Source: Pararge aegeria (taxonomy: Eukaryota > Arthropoda > Insecta > Lepidoptera > Nymphalidae). From it: DNA of 64,000 nt. The position numbers and the translations under genes were made by a program. Within the stretch, counting starts at the first letter, position 1; each line of letters begins with the position of its first letter. The notes below the pieces were generated by a model. It ran no database searches. It was not told where the DNA came from and saw nothing but the letters and a program-made list of their open reading frames with translations. The stretch covers positions 2,542,001-2,606,000 of the forward strand of contig NC_053197.1 of the NCBI RefSeq assembly GCF_905163445.1, read 5' to 3'. Shown piece by piece: positions 23,236 through 35,089 of the stretch.

Positions 23236-24155
23236 CGTCAAAAATTTATAATATAAGTAGGGATGAATTATGAAACTCACCAAACCGGGACACTCAGCCA
23301 GTTCTTATTATCTGGACCCAAAGACCTATGTTATGACTGGGTGCTATTTAAAATTGGCAGCTTAAATAACGTCTTCGCTAGAAGCGCGAAATTTGACATA
23401 CAAATGTCTCTGAAGCTATAGTTTTTTGGAACTAACCGCTGTGTCAGGGAGAAAGGTAGGTTGGCATGATGATGATCATCATCATCATCATCAGCTTTTC
23501 ATCATCCACTTGGACGTACGCCTTTCCAAGAGCACGCCACCACACACGTTCCTCCGGCTTTCTCATCCAGCCGCTTCCAGCTACCTTTTTAAGGTCATCT
23601 TTCCAACAAGTCTGAGGTCATCCCTCACTGCGCCAACGGCCATCGGTTCTACGACAAACATAACCTGCCCACTGCCATTTCATCCTTCTTATTCTGATGA
23701 TGATGATAGTGTAATAATATAACTTAACTGAACTAAATGGATATAATCTCTCAAATATCTATGAATTTTTCGTGTCTTTCAACCGGTGTATCTACCTAAA
23801 GTACCTACCTGGGTTTGAAATATTAGTATTTATCGAGAAATCGAAAATAAAAACATAATAAATGTTGTTTATAAAAAAACGCTGGGAATAAACGATTCAG
23901 AATGAGTATATAAAACGATCAACTGTTACAGGCGGAGGGCAAATAAATAATCCAAAGCCCTAAACCTCGCCCTAACCCCCATAATGCGTTCCGAAAATCA
24001 CTACGATCGCATCCCAAATCTATCTCATTCCCATTTTGAAGTGAGAAATAAGCCGTACAATAAATCTGTCGTAGCCTCTTGGATTATGTTGATACTTAAT
24101 CGCTTTTTAGATAGAGGTGTGTTTGCATTTTAGTTACTGTCATCTTCATTACTGT
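23236..24155. other. unassigned DNA with a trinucleotide repeat
   Basis: A (GAT/ATC)n tract at 23465-23492 creates a His-rich open frame (23426-23722) that is not credible as a gene. 23500-23690 is GC-richer and may be an old antisense LINE coding fragment, but no domain can be shown. Confidence 0.35.
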
Positions 24156-24157
24156 CA

Positions 24158-24286
24158 TCTTCATTTATGTGTACAAATTTTCATGAGGATCGGCTAAGTA
24201 GTTTTTGCGTTAAAGCGTAACAAACAAAATTACATTGACATTTATAATATTAGTAGGGATAGGGATAGGGATAGGGATTATAGTTC
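24158..24286 (-). mobile_element. HEL-1 5' fragment with (GGGATA)n terminus
   Basis: tcatgaggatcggctaagta, gtttttgcgttaaagcgtaa and tataatattagtagggatag match the terminus of 3307-3774. The GGGATA microsatellite is longer here (24260-24282). Confidence 0.65.
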
Positions 24287-24774
24287 TTATAAATGGAATT
24301 GAATTTAACGCTTTTAAAATACCACTATCAAGAACATATTTTCAAGTACCTTATTCATAAATTTGTCAAGCTAGTTTGCGAGGCGCGGCACCCCACGTAC
24401 ATTTAATAACGCACCGTTAACAAATAAGGGTTCTAGGGCTAATAAGATATCTTCAACTGCACCCTAACCTCCGCACTCGACTTTAAAGTATTAATAATCC
24501 CACTTCAAGTCACTTAAAGTAGAGAAATAACTTAATAAAGGGGTAGCGAGGGATTTAGATGCATTTGATCAAATTGAGCGTGAAATTGGACTATTGCATA
24601 AACTTGATGGGGTTTTAATGCTGAAATTAAATATCAGAACCAGATGTACGTTATAAGTTTATAACCCCTGATTTTCTTTAGTGTTATTTGCAAAGGAGAT
24701 ATTATTTATTGATCAGTATGAATTTTGATCTAGGTGGATTTTTTTTTCACAAAATCTACAAAATGCTTATGGAA

Positions 24775-24813
24775 AGGCGATTCCATAAGCACACAATGCT
24801 TATGGAATCGCCT
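24775..24813. repeat. perfect 17-bp foldback with a 5-base loop
   Basis: 24775-24791 and 24797-24813 are exact reverse complements. Outer flanks (aaaatctaca at about 24750 and tgtagattttt at 24823) are also near-complementary, so the whole block looks like a snap-back copy. Confidence 0.75.
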
Positions 24814-24822
24814 AAATCCTAC

Positions 24823-25164
24823 TGTAGATTTTTGTAACTCAATCACGCAAAAACGGCTGAAAGGATTTGGATGAAATTTGGCATGCATGTCTTTGACATG
24901 GAAAAGAAGATAGGCTACCTTGTATGCCGATTTCTTAAGTAGTTCCAGAGGGAAAATTGAAAATAGTTTACGAGCTAAGCCGCGGGCAGACAGCTTTGAA
25001 ATTTGGTATACACGACAACAATGCTATGGAAAAGGACATACACTTTCTATACCGATCTCTCAAATAGTTCCCGTTGTGGGATTAAAATTGTAAACGAGCG
25101 CAGCTTTAGACCCAATGCGGAATGCTTCGTCCACGGAGACGAAGTCGCGGGCAGAAGCTAGTAA
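24823..25164 (+). mobile_element. HEL-2, non-autonomous Helitron-like element
   Basis: tcacgcaaaaacggctgaaa, gatctctcaaatagttccc and the terminus gacgaagtcgcgggcagaagCTAG|T. A second copy is at 54100-54408. Confidence 0.65.
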
Positions 25165-25350
25165 ACATGTAGTTGCATGGCATGCAAGGAAGACGTCCTA
25201 CATTCTGCAAAAATGTCCATTAACCTGTGGTAAAGGTTATAAGCCACCTCGCCCTTCAGAAGCAGCATTGTTGAGATCCGCACACAGCAATGCTGCTTGG
25301 CAGCAGAAATAAAAATGGCGGTTGTACTTCCCCGGACGTCTAATATTCCT
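25165..25350 (-). repeat. REP-1 fragment, minus strand
   Basis: The reverse reads gacgtccggggaagtacaac, tttctgctgccaagcagcat and ttgctgtg. The HEL-2 terminus abuts it. Confidence 0.5.
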
Positions 25351-25444
25351 AAAAAGCTGAAGATGTTCATGGACGGCGGTGATAACTTAACATCAAGTGA
25401 CCCACTTGCTCGTTTTCCCGCAATTAATTAAAATGAAAAAACAT

Positions 25445-25740
25445 AAAAAGCTCTCACATCATCCCATTACCGGCCCACAGTGCACGGGTCTCATCAAGGA
25501 GAAGGGGTTAAGGCCGTAGTCCACCACGCTGGCCCAGTGCGGATTGGTGGACTCCACACACCTCTGAGGACATCATGTAGAACTCAGGCATGCAGGTTTC
25601 CTCACAATGTTTTCCTTCACCGTTGAAGCAAGTGATATTTTAATTACTTAAAACGCACATAACTTAGAAAAGTTAGAGGTGCGTGCTGGGATTCAAACTC
25701 GGCCCCCCGAAGTGGAAGTAGAAGTCCTACCCAATGCGTT
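25445..25740 (-). repeat. SINE-2 copy, near full length
   Basis: In reverse: the head ggccgagtttgaatcccagc (B box), acttgcttcaacggtgaagg, aacctgcatgcctga, tggactacggcctt. This is one of the best copies for a consensus. Confidence 0.7.
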
Positions 25741-25974
25741 ACCACCGCTCTCAAAAAGCTCTACTACTACTAAAATCACTTACCACCAGGCAATATTGCA
25801 GTCAAAGACTAACTTGTAGTACAATAAAAAAGGCAGTAATAATGCTTCATCTTCATCATGGGTGCCTCTACACTTTTTTCTATAATCAGATTACCTCTTG
25901 CACCAACTTGCTACTAAATGTTAAAAGAACGTATACTACGAACTAGGTAACCTTGTACTGCCTCTTCAGAGGAA

Positions 25975-26160
25975 GTTTTTTTTTATTCCGCGTTAGCCCT
26001 TGACTGCACGGTCTTCGACGGTCAGGGGCTAACCTGGGGTATGGCAGTAAATCCAGACCCTTGATTAGTTTCTACGCGACATCGTACCTACTGAAATCGC
26101 TTAGCGGTAAGACTGTCAGTAGGGCAGTTGCCTCCCAGCAGACCACCACAAAACAAGCAA
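25975..26160 (-). repeat. SINE-1 copy, degenerate
   Basis: tagcccttgactgca, aacctggggtatggcagt, gtttctacgcgacatcgta and atcgcttagcggtaag. The head is lost in the next repeat. Confidence 0.6.
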
Positions 26161-26162
26161 AA

Positions 26163-26365
26163 TTCAAAAATTCAAAATTCATTTATTTCAAGTAGGCCTA
26201 ATATAAGCACTTTAACATCAAGCGATCCTTTAACTATTGATAGGTAAATGCATCAATGATCGTTCTGACGAGGTTATGTCAAGGGAGGTCTGTAATAGTT
26301 CATGAGAATTCTAAGAGATGGCGCTGATTTGTATGTCAGCCCAATTTATGTATGAAATGAATTTA
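26163..26365 (-). repeat. LT-1 LINE 3' end
   Basis: attcatttatttcaagtagg and cctaatataagcactttaac. It extends to tctaagagatggcgctga, shared with 5.38 kb. Confidence 0.6.
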
Positions 26366-26629
26366 TCGGTTCGAATTACAATCATAATGTATTAATTATT
26401 TAAATATAATATTCAGACTACGAAACTTCTTAAAATATTTCACTGGGAAAGTATAATACTTTCCTAATAATATATTGGGACGTAAATACTTTCGTAAACG
26501 TTTAATCATGTAACATTTAGTTATGGTATGGTGGAATACGAATATTGACTCACCTTTTAACTGTTTAGTCTATACAAGCATAGTGTCTATAGCGTTTTGC
26601 TTAGGTTTTCGGGGTCGCTTTTTGGGGGA
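26366..26629. other. unassigned DNA
   Basis: No features recognised. Confidence 0.3.
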
Positions 26630-26900
26630 TCCCTGCAATCTTACCTGCTGGTAATTAATGATGCAGTCTAAAATGGTAACAGGCTAACCTGTCAGGGTTA
26701 TGCCAGTTATATAAAACCCATTCTCCTAGTCGGTGTCTATGCGACATCGCTAAAACGTTAAGCGGCACGTGTTTGTTTGTAAGCCTCTCACCAGAACTAG
26801 AGAAAACTCACAAATTAAAAATAATCAAATTTCCCCTGCCGGAATCGAACCCATGACCTCCCACTTAAAACTACAGCGCTCACCGAAGGAAGTCGTTACA
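26630..26900 (-). repeat. SINE-1 copy
   Basis: ctgcaatcttacctgctggt, gtgtctatgcgacatcgcta, agcggcacgtgtttg and the B box in tgccggaatcgaaccca. Confidence 0.65.
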
Positions 26901-27139
26901 TAATGGAGTAGAAATTTAAACTATCTTAAACATTACAGTAATCTACTAATGACACTACCAAGAGGACATGTATTTACATACTAAGCTGTACTAAATAACG
27001 AGTTCGACCCTAGTTGACAGTCCTCCGGGTCGTTAGGAAGACTAATGGCAGCCACTTGCGGCCGTCCAATCTGATTCGGCGACTAGGAAACACATTTCGC
27101 AAATCACTTTTGAAAAAGTTAATTTTTAACCCCCGACTC

Positions 27140-27350
27140 AAAAACCAGTAGCGGTGATAGCCCAGGGGCTCGAGGAGCCGAGTACGGATCCCACGCACCT
27201 CTATATTTTGGTATCTTGGTCCTTCAATGGTGAAGGAGAACATCGTGAGGAAACCTGCATGCCTCAGAGTTCTTCATAATGTTCTCAAAGATGTGTGGAG
27301 TCCACCAATCTGTACTGGTCCAGCGTGTTGGAACGGCCTTAACCTCTTCT
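27140..27350 (+). repeat. SINE-2 copy
   Basis: agcggtgatagcccaggggc, tcaatggtgaaggag, aacatcgtgaggaaacctgc and gtggagtccaccaatctg. The head starts agcggtgatagccc, as at 46.1 kb. Confidence 0.65.
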
Positions 27351-27785
27351 CCGTATCCGTGTGTTTGTCCGTCTGTTTCATCGTATTTAACGAACGAATT
27401 AATCGATTTTGATTTTATTTGAAAGACCAATTAGTTAAGAGTGTTCTTAGCTATGTTTGATTAAAAAGTTAAACTAAAAAATTAAAAATGATTACATATT
27501 TTTTTCACAATTCCTCTAATTGGGTGGTGGAGGATAACTGAGTGCGAAACAATGAAAAAAATAATTTAAAAAAAAATGGGTATCAAATGAAAAGGTTGTA
27601 CTAGTACTATTCTAAAACAAATTTAAAATCCCATATGGTAACAAAGCTATATGTCTTAGTGCATTCTCTCAGGCACTTGGGTGGAGATCGTTAATTTTGT
27701 AATTTCGGGCTAGCACTAAGAATTATAACATCTATACTACCTTCACCATCATCAGCTTCACCATACTCGGCTTATTAACACCTCA
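27351..27785. other. unassigned DNA
   Basis: Nothing recognised. Confidence 0.3.
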
Positions 27786-27788
27786 CTC

Positions 27789-28105
27789 TCAGCACAGGCG
27801 GTCCCCTCTGACGCCATCTGGACGTTGACTTACACCACTACCTTGAAAGTGTGTGGACAAATCACTGTCCGAAAACCGGTCACTCCAATTTTCACTTGAG
27901 CCGAGGTTCGGCCTCACATTACCCGCCCTCAGGCCGACGATCCCTTCGGTGTTTTGTGCCCTATGGTTCAAACTCTGTCTCAGCCTCATTCCGACGTTCG
28001 CCAATAAGCCCGCCAATACAATAAGTAAATGAAAAAACTGCACAGGCCATCTATTACAGGAGAGAGGGTTTGAGGGCACAGACTTTTAGTCTTCCTACTT
28101 TAATT
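27789..28105 (-). other. GC-richer segment with a 96-codon minus-strand frame; possible LINE 5' fragment
   Basis: The frame 27789-28079 contains NVGMRLRQSLNHRAQNTEG, GLRAGNVRPNLGSSENWSDR and SQRPDGVRGDRL. Composition is protein-like and higher in GC than the flanks. It could be part of a LINE 5' region, but no conserved domain is identifiable. The outer end ggagagagggtttgagggca resembles part of SINE-4 at 36.0 kb. Confidence 0.25.
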
Positions 28106-28349
28106 CGGATTGATGGGCTTGATGATGGGCTATCATAAGTTAATTAAAATAATGAAAACGGCTTATGGTGTGTTGACACTCGACGTCGCTTATTTCTTAA
28201 ATTCCGGGTTGGCTTTTCTATTTGCGATGATTTCGTCTCCGTCTTGAAAAGTTCTATCAACAGTTAAGCTGTTACGAAAATGAACTAGCCAGATCAAAAC
28301 AGATAACATTTGGAAATGTATTTGGACAATGAACTCTTAAAGTTTTTTA

Positions 28350-28580
28350 TTTTCAATAAATAAATATTTATATACACAGTTATACACACATCGCTATCAA
28401 GTCCATAGTAAGCGTAGCTTGTGTTAACGGTGCTAAGATGACTGATGAATATTTTTATGAATAATATACACAATTTATTATAACATACAGATATACACCC
28501 ACACACTGAAAAATAATCAAGTTCATCACACAAACATATTCCAGTTGTGGGAAACGAACTGCGCCAATCAGCCGTCAAAG
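28350..28580 (-). repeat. SINE-3 copy (tRNA-headed)
   Basis: In reverse: head gacggctgattggcgcagt-like A box, gtttcccacaactggaat, then gatagcgatgtgtgt at the tail. The middle has acacaagctacgcttact. Confidence 0.65.
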
Positions 28581-28799
28581 CAAAGTATTTTGCATTCGTC
28601 CTACAAGCTTATAATGAGGTAATTATTACAAAATGTGCTTTAATTTTAATACAAAATGCTTAAATATTTTTCGATGTATCTCACAGATATTTTAGTCAAT
28701 ATTTAAAATCGTAATTAAGTTCGGTATTTTAATGAACTGATGCCTACCATGGTTTAAATTACCAGAAGAGCTTTAGTTAAGGACCAGTTAATTTGAAAT

Positions 28800-28895
28800 T
28801 CATCAAAAGCCTATAACAGTCTACTGCTGGAATAAAGGTCTAGTCCTCTCCCAACGGGCCTCTCCTGGGCACACGGGTTGGTTATCGCAGAAGAT
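28800..28895 (-). repeat. RTE-type LINE 3' end
   Basis: gcctataacagtctactgct and ctctcccaacgggcctctcc are the reverse of the RTE-3' end. Confidence 0.6.
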
Positions 28896-28902
28896 AATAG
28901 TA

Positions 28903-29055
28903 GTAAAGTCAAAGTCAAAAATTTATTTATTCAAGAAGGGTAGCACTTTTGATGCCTATATTACATGAGAAGCAGTGGCGGTACTACCATACAAGTCGAA
29001 ACGCCGGTCTTGCGTTAGAATAAATATCTCTTTTAAATTTTTCTCGACTATTCCG
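28903..29055 (-). repeat. LT-2 LINE 3' end
   Basis: agtcaaagtcaaaaatttat, ttattcaagaagggtagcac and ttttgatgcctat match LT-2 ends at 48.05 and 60.6 kb, including the AGTCAAA tail. Confidence 0.6.
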
Positions 29056-29092
29056 GAATGAAACAACAAACAAACTTACATTGCATTTATAA

Positions 29093-29553
29093 CATCCTAT
29101 CCTATCCTATCCTACTAATATTATAAAAGTCAATGAAAGTTTGTTTGTTACGCTTTCACGCAAAAACTATTTAACTGATCCTCATGAAACTTTGTACACA
29201 TGTTCTTGGAAGTGTTAGAAGTAATATAGGATACTTTTTATCCCGACATTAAGCTCGGTTCCTTTGGGAGAGGGGATGAAAGTGTTCGACGATTTTACAC
29301 CATAACTCCGACAAATTAAATAATTATTTTTGTACTATAGAGGTTATAATATGTGTTTAATTTTGCCTAAACTTTGTGTAAATCTGATGAATGTGGTTGG
29401 AGATAGAGGACAGAACTCCTCAGCGGACAGCAGCAAACCCCTCATTTAAGGCTTAGCGATACTGAACACTTTAAATTTTTTCGAACTACAACTAAATTGA
29501 ATGCCACATCTAAAAACAAAATAAACGCAGACGAAGTCGCGGGCAACAGCTAG
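29093..29553 (+). mobile_element. HEL-1, full-length copy
   Basis: It starts tcctatcctatcctactaat and ends gacgaagtcgcgggcaacagCTAG|T at 29550-29554. Nearly the whole length aligns by eye with the reversed copy 3307-3774, including gtaaatctgatgaatgtggt and tccgacaaatta, so both are fairly recent. Confidence 0.75.
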
Positions 29554-29689
29554 TTAGTAATATTTAGTAAATTAAAGTAATAATAAGTATAAGGATATGG
29601 ATGTTACGTTTATTTATTTAAATTATCTATGTATTTGTATCTATACATTTTGGTATTTATGTATATTGTATATCTATCAACACTCTTGG

Positions 29690-29880
29690 CACTATCCCGT
29701 TCTCTTGCTCTAAGTCCTGTCTACAAAGGTCGCCTGTAAGAGATTGCTTGCAGCACTAAAGCCGCCTTTCCATGTCTACATTGTTTACTGTACACTCCTT
29801 ACTGTTTATTTTCCTGTATGTTATACATGCCATAAAGTGTTTCTTATTCTTCTAACTTTTGAATCACTCAAAATGTTCAT
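29690..29880 (+). repeat. LT-3 LINE 3' end
   Basis: gcctgtaagagattgcttgc, agcactaaagccgcctttcc and cataaagtgtttcttattct match the LT-3 end at 44.4 kb. Confidence 0.55.
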
Positions 29881-30275
29881 ATACCTATGATAATTTTTTT
29901 ATCTAATAGAATCCTCATGTAAAAACATCACTTGGTATATAGAAACAAATAAAACTACTAAACACGCTATTACAGCTCAATAGATTGTCATCTGCTATAT
30001 CGTTGTATAGAATTCCAGGAAAATATGGATATACTGAATGTAACTTCATAAATGACAAGTTTGAAATCGAAATATTCCCTCAAATACTTCAAACCCATAA
30101 AATATAACATGACCTAAGAATTTCTAGAATACGGCTGTAACTCCAATATGAGGAGCGTACAAAAATACGCTTCAATTATTTTCAATAGAATAAAGCTCAA
30201 AGCTGCAGAAATATTCGAAGAAATTCTTTAGAATATTTGTAATTACGTAACGGTATGCTCTGTGAATATAATTAT
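29881..30275. other. unassigned DNA
   Basis: Nothing recognised. Confidence 0.3.
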
Positions 30276-30276
30276 C

Positions 30277-30535
30277 AGGCCTCGGGTTCGATTCCCGGCA
30301 GGGAAATTTAGGAATTTATAGTTTCTGACTTTTCTCTGGTCTGGTCATCAGACTTTGGCCGTGGCTGGTTACCACCCTACAGACAAAGACGTGCCGCTAA
30401 GCGATTTAGTTTTCCGGTAAACAGACATCGCAACTAGCACGTTAGCCCGCAACCATCTTAGACTGCATCATCACTACCACTACCACCAGGTGAGATTGCA
30501 GTCAAGGGCTAACTTGTGGTGGAACAAAAAAATCT
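30277..30535 (+). repeat. SINE-1 copy, near full length
   Basis: cctcgggttcgattcccggc (B box), tctggtctggtcatcagact, gtgccgctaagcgatttag and accaccaggtgagattgcag. This is the best forward copy. Its 3' end runs straight into the first foldback. Confidence 0.75.
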
Positions 30536-30937
30536 GTCTAGGTTACCTACCTAGACAGATTTTTTTATATAATAATATTAAAATTTAATGGAATTTAATA
30601 TAATAATATTAAATTCCATTAAATTGTTATTGACAGGGCAACCCTGTAAATCTATTTAGACATTTGTCGTGGAGCAGTTTATTTTTATTTTTTAATATTA
30701 ACGATACGCCAGCGCTTGACGACAATCATGCCTATTACAACGCAATGAGGTCTAAGTTACTCAAGTTATACGTGGTAGGAAACACAGTAGCCAGGAGTGC
30801 GTTCCGCATCCTAGCGGTACGTATCAGAAACGAGGATATAATACGTTTCTGATACGTACCACAACACAGTGTACAGTGTACTACACTATACACGTATACG
30901 TCATATTTGACCACGGCACAGTGGTCAAATATGACGT
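30526..30937. repeat. cluster of four perfect foldbacks
   Basis: Exact inverted arms: 30526-30543 with 30549-30566 (18 bp, loop 5); 30583-30601 with 30606-30624 (19 bp, loop 4); 30816-30832 with 30844-30860 (17 bp, loop 11); 30898-30914 with 30921-30937 (17 bp, loop 6). The third sits inside an antisense LINE remnant that at 59.8 kb has no such foldback. Confidence 0.8.
30690..30845 (-). pseudogene. LINE ORF C-terminal remnant (same family as 59640-59960)
   Basis: cgccagcgcttgacgacaat, gctcaagttatacgtgg-like text and catcctagcggtacgtatca align with 59650-59820. In reverse this is the RTARMWNALPA region that follows the RT in CR1/jockey-like LINEs. It is interrupted and ends in a foldback. 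Confidence 0.55.
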
Positions 30938-31084
30938 CAATCGGAAACGAAAATGCTATCTCACCAATGTAAAATTGGTTGCCAAAACTGGCGAGCTCGT
31001 AATTCTGACTCTTTTAAAAAAATACTTTTGGGGCTTATATGGCTTTAAAATAATAATTTTAGACGAAGTCATAGTCTGACGATT

Positions 31085-33145
31085 ACGTAAGCATCATAAA
31101 CCATAGTAAAATTTACGCCGCATTTACGCTCTTGCGACATCCTTCCTGATACGCCAGTCACCTCTTGGAAGACCAATATTGCCTGATATCACATACCTAA
31201 TTACCGATATTCTGTAGGGTCATTTTTGTAAGCCAAAAGCTGCATCCCCGGTTATATTAATGAAAAAATAAGCGTGAACTCCAAACTAACGGAAGTCATG
31301 CGTTAGATTCTCGGATCGGGATTCCAAGATTCGTATGTTATTGTACTAATAAGTTAGCGGTATTCAGTGCAGTGCCTTTGAGAGCAAGTTAAGCCATCGA
31401 TCGCGGTTGTTATCATTTACATATGATAATAATCCTTAAAGCCCACCAACCCGCGCTGGAAAAGCATGGTGGGTCTATGCTGTAAATACTAGCTCATATT
31501 ATAGGTGAGTGGTCCCAGCAGTGAGTAATTTTTCGTAATAGTAATAAATAAGCTGATGACGATGATACATCAACAATAAAATGAGTTTAACGAGAGGCAA
31601 TTTTTCAAAATAACAAACGGATACTTATATGTAGTTTATTATCATAGGTTTTTAACTTAAAGATCTAAACTATTCTTGTATAACCCCAGAGATGTATTAA
31701 ATGTTTAAACATATTTTCAAAGTTAAGTATTTTAATAAATCGAAGGTACACCAAGGATTTTTTGTTCCGCGTTCATCCAATAAGACGAAATGAAACGATT
31801 ATTAAGCTAGGATTATAAGAACGTAGATATAGCAAACGAAGGCAGTGATGAGTCCCTGCTTTATGAAGTAGGGATGCAATGAAAATTCTTTAAATAAGTA
31901 TCGATATGTCAGAAAAGAAACGGAAAAAAATCTTAAATATTTATTGTAGAAGAACTTCAACCACACTGGAACATAGTAACAAAAGAAAAAAAAGCACGAG
32001 CGTCACTTCAAAATCATCATAATATTATTACGGTCGGGTGGAAGATGCATAAAATCAAAGGCAAATACATAGGTAAAGCCATAAGCCACTAGTAGATACA
32101 GAGTTGGAAATCGTTACCATCAGTATTCTACAAGATTTATTTCGAGTGCATTTATTTATTACGGATCTGCGCCATTATGTCCAAACACACACTACCATAA
32201 CATCTTTAAATCAAGTGTAAAATAATAAATATGGTAAAATTGGAAAAGAAGACAGAAAACGTGTTTATTTGTAAACCACATTCAAATTTTTAATAAAAAA
32301 TCAGAAGCACCGAATAATAGTAACGTGTGGGGTCCCAAAATGGCCGTCCCTCAGCATTTACTAATTTTTTTGTGCTGGTCTTCTAAGGAATCATACAAAT
32401 GTGCGCGGATGGTCGATAATTACACTAAATGTAAATTCTTTTTTAAACAACACAGTGTGTTACTTTCAAACATTACACACAGATACTACCAGACAGACTA
32501 GAGTCTATTAAGAAATAATATACAGAAATATTTGTATTTTCCAGAAATAGAATCTGGACGTTTAAACCCACAGCACACACCTCTGCGCAAAAAAAAAAAT
32601 GTCAAAATCAAATATCGATTATCCAATAAATAGTTAAGACCAGACCACCATGATCAAAGTGTCGTCGGTATCTTAGACTACACATCACTGAGTTCGGCGT
32701 AAATAATGAATATACGTGATTGAAATTCGATTATCGACAATCGACAAGCTCCGACCCTATTCGAATGCCACGCCAAACGCCTGGCTGCAGACAAATTAAT
32801 ATATTACTAAATTGAATCTTAATAGTATAGATATATGAATGATTTTAGATTGCATTACCCCTGGTTATTAAAATAAATGGACGTTGGTGACTAGTGAACT
32901 AGATTCATATTGAATAAAATGTTGGAATGTATTTGTGCAATGCTTTTATGTAAGTAGATAACACACTGACGGTCCTTCTGATGTGATCACGTATCTAAAA
33001 TATAAGCTATAGAATACGCGTACTTCCGTAACTAAGGCGTACTCTATCTTATATAATGCTAAAGGAACCCACAAACATCTTAAAATGATTTAGAAAAATC
33101 AAAACCGCCATTTTTTCATGATCATTCTGATGTATATACATAAGA
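31085..33145. other. mostly unassigned DNA with one RTE end
   Basis: At 31435-31560 cccaccaacccgcgctgg, gcatggtgggtctatgct and gtcccagcagtgagta form a decayed RTE-3' end (+). The rest shows no gene or recognised repeat. Confidence 0.4.
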
Positions 33146-33149
33146 GTTC

Positions 33150-34065
33150 ATGAGAGTTGGAAGAGAATTGAAAACTATAATACTTCTTTTTAATCCTTTC
33201 GTTAGGACATTATTGGAATATTGCTCTGTTGTTTGGAATCCGAGATACAATAATTATATCAAAATGTTAGATTACATGCAAAACAAATATTATAACCACT
33301 TCATGTATCGTTTTTCGAGATCCAGACCCGCAGAAATCATTTACTTCAGACTGCCTAAAACCCCTCCAGGCTCGTCGACAGGTTGGTGATATTATTTTTT
33401 GTTTAAAATTTTAAGGAATGAAATTGAAAAAAATGATCTTTAAATTCTAACTTCTAATTGTTCTACTTAAGTATATTTATTTATTTATTTTTTAATTCAA
33501 TTAGTACGGTAAACACCATTTAAACGAATTGAATACAATAGCAGATTAAATTATACATATTAAAACGAGAATTGTATTGTATTGTATTCTACTTCTGTCT
33601 TTGTATTTCTACTGTTTTTTTTTTATTTTCCTTACTTCATAGTGGTGTACCAATAAACAGCAAAAACAAAAACAAAAAACATAATTATACCAATTCAATT
33701 AACTTTACAATAGTTTTACCTACAAGTAATTATGCTATCTTCTTACGCAATCATATTAACCCAAAAACATGGTGCAATTACACTTAAAGGTACTACATAT
33801 GTTTTCATATATCCACTTTGATGGATAAAGTTAATAAGAGTACTTATCTTCCCTTATTAACATTATATGAACAATATGTGTTTATTTCAAAACTATATTT
33901 AAAAATTTCATAATTAAGTTTTAGGTTTGCTGTCAATTTTTATGTATTCGTATGGTTTATTAGCGGCTACTTAATTGTTGTATGTGTTACTTTCTTTGTA
34001 TTAATTCTAAGTATGAAGTGAACTGTTTGGGCCTGAATAAATAAAATAAAACAAAATAAAAAAAA
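33150..34065 (+). pseudogene. jockey/CR1-type LINE C-terminal remnant with 3' UTR
   Basis: The frame 33150-33389 includes FNPFVRTLLEYCSVVWNPRY and MLDYMQNKYYNHFMYR, the segment after the RT thumb (consensus like VRS-LEY-SVVWNP, then IQ-K-L). The downstream 3' UTR ends in gaataaataaaataaaacaa at 34035-34065. The RT core is absent (5' truncation). The frame stops early at 33387. Confidence 0.6.
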
Positions 34066-34795
34066 GTGTGTGTACACGCTTTAGAAGTTGAACTTCTTTG
34101 GCGTTATAAGATAAAAATCTTTTCAAAAATTTTATCTTTCGCCTTATTCTTCTAAAATAAACGAAACGAACAATAGAATATGTCATTATCGGACAACCAA
34201 GTTTCATTCGACATTAAAAATTTAGATTTTTGTACAGTGGGATTAATTAAATCACCGGAAGGAGCGAGCAGACTTTGACAATTGAAAGTGTACTGTCAAA
34301 ACTTTTTTTTGAAAAATTAAAATTTAGGCTCTGGCTAACTTCAGAGTGTCGGTTTTTTGTGACGGTGTGTGCGCGCGTCGTAAATATATACTCTCATCAT
34401 TTTCCTCTAACGCGCCAAAAGAAGTAAAACTTCAATAAATTTTAAGATTGAACACCTCAACCAACTTAAGACGCATCTTGTCATCTGAAACGCAATCAAG
34501 ACCTTGTGTCGATGTGTCCAAATCTTCTCGTTAGGTAACAGATTTAGTCACAAAGGCCTCTACGTGTCAGTAAGACCTACATACGCCTCGATTGCAGACC
34601 GTGTCTCTATCTTAATTAAGCGAAAGACAATATCCCGGTTTAACCGATGTTAATCGATTTTGACGATAGCGTTATTACAATTCAATTAAGGGCTGTTTTA
34701 GGATCCCAACTAGGACTATCAAGTATTATTATTAAAGCGTTATTTATAATTAAGTTACTATAAATTAATCATTATTGTAAGCTAGAATTCTAAGT
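34066..34795. other. unassigned DNA
   Basis: Nothing recognised. A short gtgtgtgcgcgcg tract is present near 34364. Confidence 0.3.
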
Positions 34796-34799
34796 ACCG

Positions 34800-35055
34800 A
34801 GAAAAAATAATATATTTATGGTCTCCCAAGTTCTCGCATCTTTGACTGCCGACTGGCGCTGTGGGCAGCAACCCTGCTTTCTGAGTCGTGGCCGTGTTTT
34901 CGATTACCACAACTGGAAAATGTTTGTGTAAAATTTCCCAGTGAACAAAATATTCATCAGCTATCTTAGTACACATAACACAAGCTACGCTTACTATGTG
35001 GCTAGATGGCGATGTTTGTATTGTCGTAGTATATTTATAAATAATAAAAAAAACC
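34800..35055 (+). repeat. SINE-3 copy
   Basis: gactggcgctgtgggcagca (A box), cgattaccacaactggaaaa (B-box region), acacaagctacgcttactat and gatggcgatgtttgtattgt. Confidence 0.65.
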
Positions 35056-35089
35056 TGTGAGATATCACATGTCAAAATATATCATTTAT

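Noticed and set aside
23426..23722. 98-codon frame with HDDDHHHHH run
   Set aside because: It is created by a (GAT/ATC)n microsatellite. No domain and no sign of splicing or conservation.
25445..25740. SINE-2 cores as CRISPR-like or promoter elements
   Set aside because: Copies are dispersed, differ in orientation and carry tRNA-like heads, so they are SINEs. No CRISPR array exists in this eukaryotic DNA.
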